Positions 16,490-25,256 of a DNA stretch of 46,031 nucleotides are shown here, in pieces. The stretch's first letter is position 1, and every line of letters begins with the position of its first letter. The translations under genes were made by a program, and so were the position numbers. The stretch lies in the NCBI RefSeq assembly GCF_013204855.1, contig NZ_JABMKZ010000049.1, positions 1 through 46,031 on the forward strand. Direction: 5' to 3'. The notes beneath the pieces were generated by a model. The model ran no database searches. It saw only the letters and a program-made list of their open reading frames with translations, and was not told the origin of the DNA. This DNA comes from Paenibacillus alba. Its GTDB lineage: Bacteria > Bacillota > Bacilli > Paenibacillales > NBRC-103111.

Positions 16490-17095
16490 ATGTATTCAGG
16501 TACAAATCCGTCAGCTATCAGATCACAGAAATGGATTAGAGACTCGTTATTGCAATTGCTTGAGGAAAAGCCATATAAGAAAATTTCGATAAAAGAGATA
16601 AGTGATAAGAGCGATCTTGCTCGACAAACGTTCTATCAATTGTTCGATTCCAAAGAAGAAATCATAGAGTACCACTTGGATAGTTTATTTCAGGAATACC
16701 TTTTGGAAGTACAAAATCTTGAGGTTGCGACTACCGTGGAGTTAGCCCGAATATATTTTGTATTCTTTCAGAACAATGGAGAATTCATAAATCAGCTGAT
16801 CCAAAATGACTTAATCCATATTTTGAATCAAAAGTTCTTTTTTTACTTAGGAGAAATTCATACTGTACTTCATCACACACTAAACATAACAGAATATGCA
16901 TCAGCCTTTATTTCATCAGGTTTGGTAGGCATCCTCGTTTATTGGTTTAAGCAAAATAGGCAAATGCCGATTGACCAGCTGGCGGTATTGATTAGCGATA
17001 TTCTTAGTCCATTTCCTAATTCCAAAGGTGAGTCGGGAGGTGTTGCGGCTTTCGCTTGCAACGTAGCGGCAGAGGAAGCCAAAAAAAGGAGCTAA
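16490..17095 (+). CDS. TetR/AcrR family transcriptional regulator
   Basis: A 201-residue repressor with an N-terminal helix-turn-helix (about residues 10-57; KKISIKEISDKSDLARQTFYQ spans about 30-50 and carries the recognition helix) and a variable helical ligand-binding domain. GGAGG lies 7 nt before the ATG. The gene is divergent from the CrtC/AttH-like gene, and both promoters carry TGACA palindromes, so it most likely represses both that gene and itself. A terminator overlaps its stop codon. The C-terminal tail (about residues 175-201) is extended compared with many small TetR proteins. Confidence 0.88.
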   Translation: MYSGTNPSAIRSQKWIRDSLLQLLEEKPYKKISIKEISDKSDLARQTFYQLFDSKEEIIEYHLDSLFQEYLLEVQNLEVATTVELARIYFVFFQNNGEFINQLIQNDLIHILNQKFFFYLGEIHTVLHHTLNITEYASAFISSGLVGILVYWFKQNRQMPIDQLAVLISDILSPFPNSKGESGGVAAFACNVAAEEAKKRS

Positions 17096-17121
17096 GCAGT
17101 GCAAGCCGCTTAGCTCCTTTT
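17084..17121. terminator. Terminator between the TetR and DUF1361 genes
   Basis: AAAAGGAGCTAAGC (17084-17097) pairs with GCTTAGCTCCTTTT (17108-17121). A-run and T-run make it bidirectional. It overlaps the TetR stop codon (17093-17095). Confidence 0.9.
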
Positions 17122-17151
17122 CTATTATTGAGACAGGTTATTTTACCAATA

Positions 17152-17841
17152 TCAGTGGTGCTGATCGGATCTTGCGTTTGTTCCTAGGCCATTGATGATG
17201 AAGTAGAAGGTTGCATAAACCATCAAAACTACAAGGCCCACCACGAAACAGAAGAGGACGGATTCTCTGCTCAAGGTCATGCGCAAAACACCCCAAATGT
17301 TAGTGTCCAACAAGGCATCCCAGCTGTTCAAACGATATTCTCTTCCTAATAGAATCCCATACCCGCACAGGAGTGAAGTCACTCCGATTCCGATCCAGGA
17401 CAGGAAAGCATTGAACATTCTTCTGGCGATAAGATGCATGATGTACATAGAACTGCAGCCCAGCAAGAGGCCATTCCAGGCAAATAAAAAGATCGTATAG
17501 AAATCATACCAATAGCGATAAGTGAGATTACCGTTCTGTGCATACGTATGTTTCATAATCGTTAAGTGGATAAAATCCGTTAACACATAAGGCGAGTTGG
17601 GGAGAAACAACAACCATCCAAGCGCGAATACCAACAAGAGGATGACTTGCAAAATCGTAGATTTTTGCTTGTGGATATAAGAGGCTGCCAGAGCAAGCAG
17701 ATAAGGAATCCAAGCAAGAAATAGATTCCAGATCAGAAATTCATAGTACGTTTGATCCTTGAAAAATTCGTATACGCCTACTGTAATGATCGAAAATAAA
17801 CCTAAAAATATAAACAAGTATCTGTTATTCAAAGTTTTCAT
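17152..17841 (-). CDS. DUF1361 family membrane protein
   Basis: A 229-residue protein with about seven hydrophobic helices. The conserved DUF1361 block LLFLPNSPYVLTDFIHL and the preceding WNLFLAWIPYLLAL are clear. Function of the family is unknown. The ATG at 17841 (or the adjacent one at 17844) follows TTTGGAG; the further upstream TTG is part of the binding site. It stands alone between two terminators on the minus strand, so it is probably a single-gene transcript. Confidence 0.82.
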   Translation of the reverse strand: MKTLNNRYLFIFLGLFSIITVGVYEFFKDQTYYEFLIWNLFLAWIPYLLALAASYIHKQKSTILQVILLLVFALGWLLFLPNSPYVLTDFIHLTIMKHTYAQNGNLTYRYWYDFYTIFLFAWNGLLLGCSSMYIMHLIARRMFNAFLSWIGIGVTSLLCGYGILLGREYRLNSWDALLDTNIWGVLRMTLSRESVLFCFVVGLVVLMVYATFYFIINGLGTNARSDQHH

Positions 17842-17924
17842 CATAGACTCCAAAGTGTAATTATTTCTATTTGCTAGTGTAATTCTCTCTATAGTTTACC
17901 TGTATTTTCCATATCTAGCAAGCC

Positions 17925-17949
17925 GAAAAAATCCCCCGATGTGCGGGGG
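17925..17949 (-). terminator. Rho-independent terminator after arginase
   Basis: CGGGGG (17944-17949) pairs with CCCCCG (17933-17938). Read on the minus strand it is followed by ATTTTTT. It begins 10 nt past the rocF stop codon. Confidence 0.9.
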
Positions 17950-17958
17950 ACTATAATC

Positions 17959-18876
17959 TTATAGAATCTGCTTGCCTAACAAGGAGCTAATTAAGCCTAC
18001 AGCCAAATGAGACGTTTTATTATTATCATCCAGCAGCGGATTTACTTCGACGAATTCAGCGGAAGTTATAATGCCTGCTTCAGCAAGCATCTCTACAGCC
18101 AAATGAGCTTCGCGGAAATGAAGCCCGCCTTTGACCGTTGTTCCCGTACCCGGAGCTTCCAATGGATCAAGAGAATCTACATCATAACTAAGATGAACGC
18201 CGTCTGTTTTGGTACTTATATAATCAATGGCTTCCTGCATCACATGTGCCATGCCTTTGCGATCAATATCATACATGGTGAAACATTTGATTCCGAGGGA
18301 ACGAATGAGTTTCTTCTCGCCTTCATCCAATGAGCGCGATCCGATGAGGACGATATTTTCGGGTTTGAGTTTAGGCTGCTTGTTATGGATCTCCGTTAAT
18401 AGCGGATGTCCCATGCCTAGACTAACGGCTAACGACATCCCGTGGATATTGCCCGAAGGGCTCGTTTCTGCTGTATTCAGATCCGAGTGAGCATCAATCC
18501 AGATGACGCCCAAATTGTCGTAATGCTCGGATAATCCAGCAATCGTTCCAATAGCTATGCTATGATCGCCACCTAGAATAAGTGGGAAATGTCCTTGCTG
18601 AACGACCTTGGAAACTTCTTTCGCCAGCCTTGTGTTCACCTGAACCACTTCTGCCAAATACTTGAGATTGGCATGATCCACATCAGCGGCTAAAGGAGCG
18701 GCTTGGTCATCAGGCAGCTTAATTTCACCCGTATGCTCGGCAGTGATGCCCATCTGCTGTAAACCGCGCAACAATCCAGCTTGCAGGATGGTTTTGGGTC
18801 CTTTACTGGCTCCGCGTCGGCCTGCCCCTAGATCAAATGGCACGCTAATCGCACTAATTTTCGGTATGGTACTCAT
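17959..18876 (-). CDS. rocF: Arginase
   Basis: Binuclear manganese enzyme hydrolysing arginine to ornithine and urea. All metal ligands are visible in the 305 residues: GGDHS (His105), DAHSD (Asp128, His130, Asp132) and SYDVDSLDP (Asp232, Asp234). The N-terminal SVPFDLGAGRRGASKGP is also typical. Length equals known bacterial arginases. AAGAGGAG precedes the ATG. It is a single gene with its own terminator. Together with rocD it gives two steps of arginine catabolism; the urease and permease genes are not in the window. Confidence 0.95.
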   Translation of the reverse strand: MSTIPKISAISVPFDLGAGRRGASKGPKTILQAGLLRGLQQMGITAEHTGEIKLPDDQAAPLAADVDHANLKYLAEVVQVNTRLAKEVSKVVQQGHFPLILGGDHSIAIGTIAGLSEHYDNLGVIWIDAHSDLNTAETSPSGNIHGMSLAVSLGMGHPLLTEIHNKQPKLKPENIVLIGSRSLDEGEKKLIRSLGIKCFTMYDIDRKGMAHVMQEAIDYISTKTDGVHLSYDVDSLDPLEAPGTGTTVKGGLHFREAHLAVEMLAEAGIITSAEFVEVNPLLDDNNKTSHLAVGLISSLLGKQIL

Positions 18877-19048
18877 ACGATCAACTCCTCTTGACTAAGA
18901 TTCCCAGTAAACAAAAATTCATGCTGTCTTATCGCTATTAGATTACCAGCTTTTTCGTGTGTACGTATATGGTTCAGTATATGAAAGCCTGCTTGCATTG
19001 GTTATCTGAATTCAATTTGTTTTTGTGACAGCCAACCTGGTGCCGATA

Positions 19049-19057
19049 TGTTATACT
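19049..19057 (+). promoter_or_regulatory. Extended -10 promoter of the AraC-SBP regulator gene
   Basis: TGTTATACT is a TGn-extended -10 (TATACT at 19052-19057). No acceptable -35 at 17 nt. The Fur box begins 4 nt downstream and so covers the expected start of transcription. Confidence 0.6.
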
Positions 19058-19061
19058 ATTA

Positions 19062-19076
19062 TGAGAATGATTATCA
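19062..19076. promoter_or_regulatory. Fur box upstream of the AraC-SBP regulator
   Basis: TGAGAATGATTATCA matches 14 of 15 positions of the 7-1-7 Fur consensus TGATAATNATTATCA. Lying just downstream of the extended -10, it predicts repression by Fur when iron is plentiful. Confidence 0.85.
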
Positions 19077-19102
19077 TTGGTTCGGTGAAGGTGGGATTTG
19101 AC

Positions 19103-20761
19103 TTGAATAGCGATTTAAATCAAGAAGCGTATCTAGCAGGAACCTTGCTGGAGCTGAGCAAACTTGAAGTGATCACCTATACAGCTAATTGGAAATTTGA
19201 AGTAGAAAAGGCTGATAAACATACATTGCTTTTTTTCGTAAAAACAAGAGGGCAGCTTCTTATGAATCAGGAAGAAATCCCGATTTATGGAAAAACGCTT
19301 TGTTTGCTGCTGCCTGGAATGAGCGCCCAGACGTTGAATTTGTCGGGCAATGAACACAGCTTGATCTATCAGCTTGAATTCGAATTATTTCGCATAGGGG
19401 AGAAAACGAATTTGCGCAAGGTCTTTGACCGTGTGCTTGATTTCCCGGTGCAGGGCTTGCTGCAAGCAGATTTGCTGCTGTTTCAACGTAAAATACAATT
19501 GCTTGCATCCGCTTATGGCGTATCAACTGTTAGAGAACATTTGCGTCAGCAATATGTCTATGAATTGCTGGAGCTGATTCTTAAGGAACAACCGCCAGTG
19601 ATTACAGCGCCTAAGGATGCGGATGCCTCGATCCAGTTGACCATTCAATATATGCAGGACGCTTATGCAACAGATTTGAATTTGGACAAGCTTGCAGAGC
19701 TTGCAGGGATGCATCCAGCTTACTATTCGCAGCGTTTCAAGCAAAAGATGAATAAAACGCCGATTGAATTTCTAACCCAAGTCCGTATGAACAAGGCGAA
19801 GGAAATATTGCTTGTATCAACGCCGAAGATTAGAGATTTAGCCGGACTTGTCGGATATCGCGATGAATTTTATTTCAGTCGTCGATTCAAGGAGAATGCT
19901 GGTTCTGCGCCTACGCAATATGCCAATGAGCCTTTGACGAGTATCGTCTCTTTGTCTTATCCCTATACAGATCACTTGCAAACGTTAGGCATTGTTCCAA
20001 CGGCCGCGCAATTTCATCGGGCACCTTATTTGCCTGTGAATGCAACCTCCTTATCGCTGCCTCTTCATGCCAAGGATGCTTGGGAAATCGGAAGACAGGC
20101 CTTCCTGGAAGTCAAGCCAAGTCTAATTATATGCAAAGATAATGTTGTTCTGAAAGCGAGAGAGCATATCAGTGACATTGCACCCATTATTTCGATTCCG
20201 TGGGCGACGCAGGATGTATTCGACCATCTGGAAGCAATCGGGCAGCTTGTGGGCCGTAGAGAAGCTGCGAAGGAATGGATGGAACGTCATGCATATAAAT
20301 CGGAGCTGGCCCGGAAGCGGGTTCAGAAAACGCTCGGAAGCCCATCTTTAACGATTTGCAGAATGACACGCAGTGGTTTGAGAGTATATGGTGCCCGGAA
20401 TGTGGGACATATCTTCTATCGCTCTTTGGAATTAACGCCACCGGATCGACTGGCCCATGAGATGAGTCAGCACCGTGCGGGCACGAATTTCAATTGGTTG
20501 TCGGTTAACCCAGAGGACATGAATCAGTATGAGTCGGACTTTATTCTTTTCTTCACTTCATCTGAACAAGCGGCGTGTCAACTGCGGCAGCAGCTGCGGA
20601 CAGATCCAGTTTGGCTGCGTCTGTCGACGATCAGACAGGGGCGTTACTTTCTTTTGCCATGGGAAGAATGGATGGTGTATGCGCCTCAAGCGATTCAGCA
20701 GCTTCTGGAGAAAGCGGTATCGTTGTTGTCGAACGCGTCGTTATCGAATCGCCATAACTAG
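19103..20761 (+). CDS. AraC-family regulator fused to a siderophore-binding-protein domain (Btr/YbbB-like)
   Basis: A 552-residue regulator: N-terminal cupin-like part (about 1-130), AraC double helix-turn-helix (about 180-275, including LAGMHPAYYSQRFKQ and VGYRDEFYFSRRFKE), then a FecB-type iron-siderophore-binding fold (about 285-545). This is the design of Bacillus subtilis Btr (YbbB), which binds bacillibactin and activates its uptake genes. The start is inferred as TTG 19103, with AAGGTGG 8 nt upstream; earlier in-frame starts lie inside the promoter and Fur box. It stands 120 nt before the siderophore transport operon and probably activates it. Confidence 0.85.
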   Translation: MNSDLNQEAYLAGTLLELSKLEVITYTANWKFEVEKADKHTLLFFVKTRGQLLMNQEEIPIYGKTLCLLLPGMSAQTLNLSGNEHSLIYQLEFELFRIGEKTNLRKVFDRVLDFPVQGLLQADLLLFQRKIQLLASAYGVSTVREHLRQQYVYELLELILKEQPPVITAPKDADASIQLTIQYMQDAYATDLNLDKLAELAGMHPAYYSQRFKQKMNKTPIEFLTQVRMNKAKEILLVSTPKIRDLAGLVGYRDEFYFSRRFKENAGSAPTQYANEPLTSIVSLSYPYTDHLQTLGIVPTAAQFHRAPYLPVNATSLSLPLHAKDAWEIGRQAFLEVKPSLIICKDNVVLKAREHISDIAPIISIPWATQDVFDHLEAIGQLVGRREAAKEWMERHAYKSELARKRVQKTLGSPSLTICRMTRSGLRVYGARNVGHIFYRSLELTPPDRLAHEMSQHRAGTNFNWLSVNPEDMNQYESDFILFFTSSEQAACQLRQQLRTDPVWLRLSTIRQGRYFLLPWEEWMVYAPQAIQQLLEKAVSLLSNASLSNRHN

Positions 20762-20801
20762 ATCCAAAAATAATCCAAGGATAATATCTTTGAATATGTC
20801 A

Positions 20802-20830
20802 TGGACGAAATCGTGAGAGATTTCTATAAT
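20802..20830 (+). promoter_or_regulatory. Promoter of the siderophore transport operon
   Basis: -35-like TGGACG (20802-20807, 4 of 6), 17-nt spacer, perfect -10 TATAAT (20825-20830). The imperfect -35 would suit help from the adjacent AraC-type activator. Confidence 0.6.
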
Positions 20831-20838
20831 TACTTTAT

Positions 20839-20853
20839 TGATAATGATTATCA
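20839..20853. promoter_or_regulatory. Perfect Fur box of the siderophore transport operon
   Basis: TGATAATGATTATCA matches the 7-1-7 Fur consensus at all 15 positions. It lies 9-23 nt downstream of the -10, over the transcription start, about 29 nt before the first ATG. Confidence 0.93.
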
Positions 20854-20881
20854 ATATTAATGAGAGGTACGGATTCTATCC

Positions 20882-21898
20882 ATGAAGTTGAGTCGTGCAA
20901 ACATGAATGGTCTTACTAATGGAGGGATAGGTCTCCTAACGATCATCGCTTTACTGTTCATAATGTTCATCGCGATTTCTTACGGGGCTAAGGATTTGAC
21001 GCTGAGTACCGTATGGTCTGCGGTTTTTCATTATAATTCAGAGCTGACTACACATCAGATCATTCATGAATTACGTCTGCCTCGGGTTCTCGGTGCGGCG
21101 ATTATCGGAGCAGGCTTCGCGGTAGCAGGCACTTTGATGCAAGGCATTACGCGCAATCCGTTGGCAGATTCGGGAATCCTCGGGATTAATGCGGGGGCAA
21201 CGTTCATGGTTGCTTTAAGCTTCGCTTTCTTCCCTGATATGCCTTATTCCATGCTGATGTTGGTTTCATTCCTTGGCGCTGTGCTCAGTACGGCATTTAT
21301 TTTCTTGCTGGGTGCTTCTACGCCAGGCGGTTTAACGCCTCTAAGGCTGACCCTTGCTGGATCGGTGGTAGCTGCTCTGCTTCATTCTCTTAGCTCAGGC
21401 ATTGCTATCTATTATAACCTGAACCAAGATCTTGCTTTTTGGTATGCGGGCGGGGTGGCCGGAGTGAAATGGCAGCATCTGAAGCTGCTTGTCCCGATGA
21501 TTCTACTGGGTATCGTAGGTGCTGTGCTGATCAGCCGTTCTGTTTCCTTGATTTCTTTGGGGGAAGAGGTTTCGGCCGGTTTGGGGGTCAAAACAAGGCG
21601 GATTCGCCTGCTGGGCATCATATTGGCCGTTATTCTTGCAGGTGTCGGGGTGTCTGCTGTAGGATCCATAGGTTTCGTAGGGCTTGTTATCCCGCATATC
21701 GCAAGAAGGATTGTAGGCGTGGATTATCGTTATATTATCCCGTTATCCGGATTGTTAGGAGCTGTTTTGCTGGTGCTGGCTGACTTGGGAGCACGCATGG
21801 TTCATCCTCCCAAGGAACTGGCGATTAGCTTGATGGTCGCGTTGGTTGGCGTACCTTTCTTTCTGTATTTGGCTCGGAAAGAAAGGAGGGGATTGTAA
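20882..21898 (+). CDS. FecCD-family iron-siderophore ABC permease, subunit 1
   Basis: Inner-membrane permease of a ferric-siderophore importer, 338 residues, about ten helices. Family marks: ELRLPRVLGAAIIGAGFAVAGTLMQ with ITRNPLADSGILGINAGA next to it, and the ATPase-docking region VGFVGLVIPHIARRIVG near residues 260-276 (SIGFVGLVIPHIARR). Similar to FeuB/YfiZ types. The binding site before ATG 20882 is weak (GAGAGG, 13 nt away). First gene of the three-gene Fur-regulated operon; the next starts immediately after its stop. No ATPase gene follows. Confidence 0.92.
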   Translation: MKLSRANMNGLTNGGIGLLTIIALLFIMFIAISYGAKDLTLSTVWSAVFHYNSELTTHQIIHELRLPRVLGAAIIGAGFAVAGTLMQGITRNPLADSGILGINAGATFMVALSFAFFPDMPYSMLMLVSFLGAVLSTAFIFLLGASTPGGLTPLRLTLAGSVVAALLHSLSSGIAIYYNLNQDLAFWYAGGVAGVKWQHLKLLVPMILLGIVGAVLISRSVSLISLGEEVSAGLGVKTRRIRLLGIILAVILAGVGVSAVGSIGFVGLVIPHIARRIVGVDYRYIIPLSGLLGAVLLVLADLGARMVHPPKELAISLMVALVGVPFFLYLARKERRGL

Positions 21899-22918
21899 GT
21901 GTTTTCCCACAAACAGCTTGAACGCAGGAACAAAAGCATCATTGTTGGCATTTGCCTGCTGCTAATGAGCGTGGCGGTCGTTATGATCAGCCTGAATACA
22001 GGTTCCATTCGGTTATCGCCGCTGGAAGTATGGCAGACGTTCCTAGGGCAGGGAAGCCCGGATAGTCAGTTGGTTTTGTTTGAATATCGTTTGCCCCGAA
22101 TTCTTATTACGATGCTCGCCGGCCTTGGTCTTGGCGTATCCGGTGCCATTCTGCAAGGCATTACCCGCAACGGTCTCGCAGATCCTGGAATTCTTGGCCT
22201 TCATGCAGGAGCTGCTTTTGGTTTAATAGTTTTCGTTAGCTTCTTTCATTCCATGAAAGGGATGCCATCGCTGCTTATTCCCATCTTTGCCTTTGCTGGC
22301 GGCATCCTAACGGCTATTCTGATCGTGATGTTGGCATTTGACCGTCAAAAGGGGATTATCCCCATACGGCTAATTCTTGTAGGTATTGCAATTGCCGCAG
22401 GGTTTGGTGCGGTAACGCTCTTCCTCTCCTTGCGCTTGGATGAAGCCACGTACAGCTTTACCTCCAGATGGCTGCTTGGCAACGTGTGGGGAAGAGATTG
22501 GGTTCATGTTTATGCGCTTGTGCCATGGATTGTTGTTTTCTTTCCGTATGTTTTCTCCAAATGGAAGGTTCTGAACGCCTTTTCGCTGGGTGATGAGGTT
22601 ACATCAGGCATGGGGGTTGCTGTCAATCGCGAAAGGCTGATGCTTCTCATGAGCGCAGTCGCTTTATCCTGTGCGAGTGTGGCCATGGCCGGAGGCATTG
22701 GCTTCATGGGGCTGGTCGCGCCGCATCTGGCAAGGCGTCTGGTCGGTCCGATGCATCAGTATTTGCTGCCAACGGCCGGTCTGATCGGATTAGTCATCTT
22801 AGTCGCAGCGGATACGATCGGTCGTTCGATCTTTCAGCCGAATGCGATACCGGCAGGCGTGGTCGTAGCGGCAGTTGGGGCGCCGTATTTCTTATATTTA
22901 TTAGTCAGATCCAAATAA
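21899..22918 (+). CDS. FecCD-family iron-siderophore ABC permease, subunit 2
   Basis: The second permease, 339 residues, about ten helices, pairs with the preceding one. It shows the FecCD blocks FEYRLPRILITMLAGLGLGVS, QGITRNGLADPGILGLHAGA and GGIGFMGLVAPHLARRLVG. It begins with GTG directly after the TAA of the first permease, with GAAAGGAGGGG 7-8 nt upstream, so translation is probably coupled. The lipoprotein gene starts 20 nt after its stop. Like FeuC/YfhA-type subunits it would need a shared ATPase such as YusV/FhuC from elsewhere in the genome. Confidence 0.92.
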   Translation: MFSHKQLERRNKSIIVGICLLLMSVAVVMISLNTGSIRLSPLEVWQTFLGQGSPDSQLVLFEYRLPRILITMLAGLGLGVSGAILQGITRNGLADPGILGLHAGAAFGLIVFVSFFHSMKGMPSLLIPIFAFAGGILTAILIVMLAFDRQKGIIPIRLILVGIAIAAGFGAVTLFLSLRLDEATYSFTSRWLLGNVWGRDWVHVYALVPWIVVFFPYVFSKWKVLNAFSLGDEVTSGMGVAVNRERLMLLMSAVALSCASVAMAGGIGFMGLVAPHLARRLVGPMHQYLLPTAGLIGLVILVAADTIGRSIFQPNAIPAGVVVAAVGAPYFLYLLVRSK

Positions 22919-22938
22919 AGATGCAGAGGGGTTTTATT

Positions 22939-23883
22939 GTGAAAAAGAAAAACATAGCATTGACGGGTATTATCAGCTCCTTATTTCTACTGGCTGCTTG
23001 CGGGCAGGCTGCGGCACCGAAACAAGCAGCTACGCAAGCACCGGCAGCATCAGCCTCGCCAGCCGTAACAAGCACGGCAAAACCTGTGGAGAAAGAGCCT
23101 CGTGTGGCCTCCATGTCGATTCATTTGACGAATGATCTGCTTGCACTGGGCATTACGCCTGTCGGTTCTGTGATGGGGGGAGATCTCAAAGCATTTCTTC
23201 CGCATGTTGCCGATCGCCTGCAGAACACCAAAAAGCTGGGTGTCGTAGTTGAGCCTGATATGGAAGCCTTGCTGGCATTGAAGCCGGACGTGATTTACTT
23301 GGATCAACAGTATGCGGGCAAAGATGTTTCCAAATATGAAAAAATCGCCAAATCAGAAGTGTTTAATCTGGATGAAGGCACATGGCGCGACCATTTGAAG
23401 AAAATCGGCAAACTGGTCAACCGCGAACAGCAAGCAGATACGTACATCAAGGATTACGAGACACAGGTGACGAAAGTAAAAGGTCTCATTAACGCCAAAA
23501 TCGGAGACGGCAAAGTAATGGCGATCCGTGTGACGGCCAAGGAACTGCGTGTCATGGGAATGAAGCGACCACTGGGACCGATTCTGTTTACGGATTTGGG
23601 CTTGAAGCCTGCCAACGGTGTTGAGAAGATTGATAAAGCGTACGAAACGATTTCACAAGAGGTTCTTCCTGACTATGATGCGGATGCGATTTTCGTCATA
23701 GTGAACAACGAGGATTCGGCTAAAAAGCTGTTTGAGCAATTGTCCGCCAATCCGATTTGGAAAGGACTTAAAGCCGTTAAAGCGGGTCATATTTATCCGA
23801 TTGCCGATCAACCTTGGCTTGATTATTCAGCCATCGGCAATAAGATGTCGCTTGATGCCGCTGAAAAGCTGTTTGCCAAATAA
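22939..23883 (+). CDS. Iron-siderophore-binding lipoprotein
   Basis: A 314-residue FecB/FhuD-like binding protein anchored outside the membrane by a lipid. The signal peptide ends in lipobox LAAC (Cys21), followed by a long Ala/Pro/Ser-rich linker. The two-lobed fold is indicated by RVASMSIHLTNDLLALGITPVG near the start, LLALKPDVIYLD in the middle and the end GHIYPIADQPWLDYSAIGN. The GTG start at 22939 is chosen because AGAGGGG sits just upstream; the in-frame ATG 18 nt earlier has no binding site. Last gene of the Fur-regulated operon. The siderophore is unknown; a catecholate or hydroxamate cannot be decided. Confidence 0.92.
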   Translation: MKKKNIALTGIISSLFLLAACGQAAAPKQAATQAPAASASPAVTSTAKPVEKEPRVASMSIHLTNDLLALGITPVGSVMGGDLKAFLPHVADRLQNTKKLGVVVEPDMEALLALKPDVIYLDQQYAGKDVSKYEKIAKSEVFNLDEGTWRDHLKKIGKLVNREQQADTYIKDYETQVTKVKGLINAKIGDGKVMAIRVTAKELRVMGMKRPLGPILFTDLGLKPANGVEKIDKAYETISQEVLPDYDADAIFVIVNNEDSAKKLFEQLSANPIWKGLKAVKAGHIYPIADQPWLDYSAIGNKMSLDAAEKLFAK

Positions 23884-23906
23884 ATAACGCTTTTTTTCTA
23901 CATAGC

Positions 23907-23949
23907 AAGAGGCTGCCCTTGAAGTCAATGACTTCGGAGCAGCCTCTTT
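23907..23949. terminator. Bidirectional terminator between siderophore operon and aminopeptidase
   Basis: AAGAGGCTGC (23907-23916) pairs with GCAGCCTCTT (23939-23948), with an inner GAAGTC/GACTTC stem (23921-23926, 23930-23935). It serves the plus operon and the convergent minus gene. Confidence 0.88.
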
Positions 23950-23955
23950 GTGGTA

Positions 23956-25188
23956 TTAAAATGCCCAGTTTCCTTTGCGGAAGATGGGCTCAATACGGCC
24001 ATCTGCATGTTCACCGTCAATATCCATGTCAGCGGAGCCGATCATGAAGTCAACGTGAATCAGACTATCGTTAAGCCCTGCTTGAATTTGCTCCTCTTTG
24101 GTCAGGGAAGTTCCACCCTCAATACAGGTAGGGAAAGCTCTGCCCAAAGCCAAATGATTCGAAGCATTCTCATCATACAGCGTATTAAAGAAGATCAAAT
24201 TAGAACTAGAAATCGGTGAAACATGCGGCACAAGTGCGATTTCTCCCAAGTAATGCGCGCCATCATCAATTTCAATCATTGCTTTAAGCGATTCAAACCC
24301 TTCTTCAGCCGTGTAATCGAGGATGCGCCCGTTTTCAAAGGTGAGTGAGAAATTGTTAATCAATTTGCCTTGATAGCTTAATGGTTTAGTACTGCGCACG
24401 ACGCCTTGGGTTCCCAAGCGATGCGGTGAAAGGAAAACTTCCTCTGTTGGAATATTAGGATTGAAATCAAAATCTCCCCTTCCGTTCGTTGCGGAACCGC
24501 CACGCCATATATGGTGGGGAGGAAGCTCAACGGTGAGTTCTGTCCCTGGAGCGCGGTAATGAATCTTATGGAAGTTCTTCGCGTTCAGCTGCTCTCTTTT
24601 GCTGCGTAGAACAGCATTATGCTCGTGCCACGTTTGCACAGGGTCAGCCTGATCTACACGTGTTGCATGGAAGATCGCCTCCCATAAAGCATGAATAGCT
24701 GCTTCCCCATCCAGATGAGGGAACACTTTTTGTGCCCAAGCTTCGGATGGAGCGGCAACGATGGACCATGTCATCGTATAAGCGGACATATGCTCTCGCC
24801 ATTTGAGCAATTTCGGGCCAGCCGCTTTGGAGTTTGCCGAAATGCGAGCAGGATCAATATCCTTGAGCAGCTCTGGGTTATCCGCATCAATCCATAAATA
24901 GGCGCCGTTATTTTCGGCTAGTTCGGTAAGTCCCTGAGCTCTCCAGGAGGGATACTCGTCGAAAGCTTCATCTGGCGCGCAGGCATATCTGATTTGGGTA
25001 GAAACTTCATCCTGCCATTCTATATGTACATGTTTGGCTCCGGCTTCATAGGCTTTGCGTGAGATAAGACGCACAAGATCAGGGTGGAGAATAGGGGCGT
25101 TGATCCATAGCGTTTGACCGGATTGGATGTTCAGGGCAACGCGGACGATAAGCTCCGCATATTGATTAAGATGATGTTCAAAAGTCAT
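23956..25188 (-). CDS. M29-family metallo-aminopeptidase (AmpS/PepS type)
   Basis: Cytoplasmic two-metal aminopeptidase, 410 residues, the usual family length. N-terminus FEHHLNQYAELIVRVALNIQ and the body match the thermophilic aminopeptidase family. The expected metal-ligand regions are visible: PTEEVFLSPH, GEIALVPHVSPISSS, the NTLYDENASNHLALG His/Tyr stretch, and HVDFMIGS near the C-terminus. It trims N-terminal residues from peptides. AGAGGAGG lies 5 nt before the ATG. Single gene, convergent with the iron operon. Confidence 0.92.
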   Translation of the reverse strand: MTFEHHLNQYAELIVRVALNIQSGQTLWINAPILHPDLVRLISRKAYEAGAKHVHIEWQDEVSTQIRYACAPDEAFDEYPSWRAQGLTELAENNGAYLWIDADNPELLKDIDPARISANSKAAGPKLLKWREHMSAYTMTWSIVAAPSEAWAQKVFPHLDGEAAIHALWEAIFHATRVDQADPVQTWHEHNAVLRSKREQLNAKNFHKIHYRAPGTELTVELPPHHIWRGGSATNGRGDFDFNPNIPTEEVFLSPHRLGTQGVVRSTKPLSYQGKLINNFSLTFENGRILDYTAEEGFESLKAMIEIDDGAHYLGEIALVPHVSPISSSNLIFFNTLYDENASNHLALGRAFPTCIEGGTSLTKEEQIQAGLNDSLIHVDFMIGSADMDIDGEHADGRIEPIFRKGNWAF

Positions 25189-25256
25189 AGGAATCCTCCT
25201 CTTTTTGTTATCTTGCTAGCAGTTTATCCTGCAATTAACCAACTGTCAAATAAATT

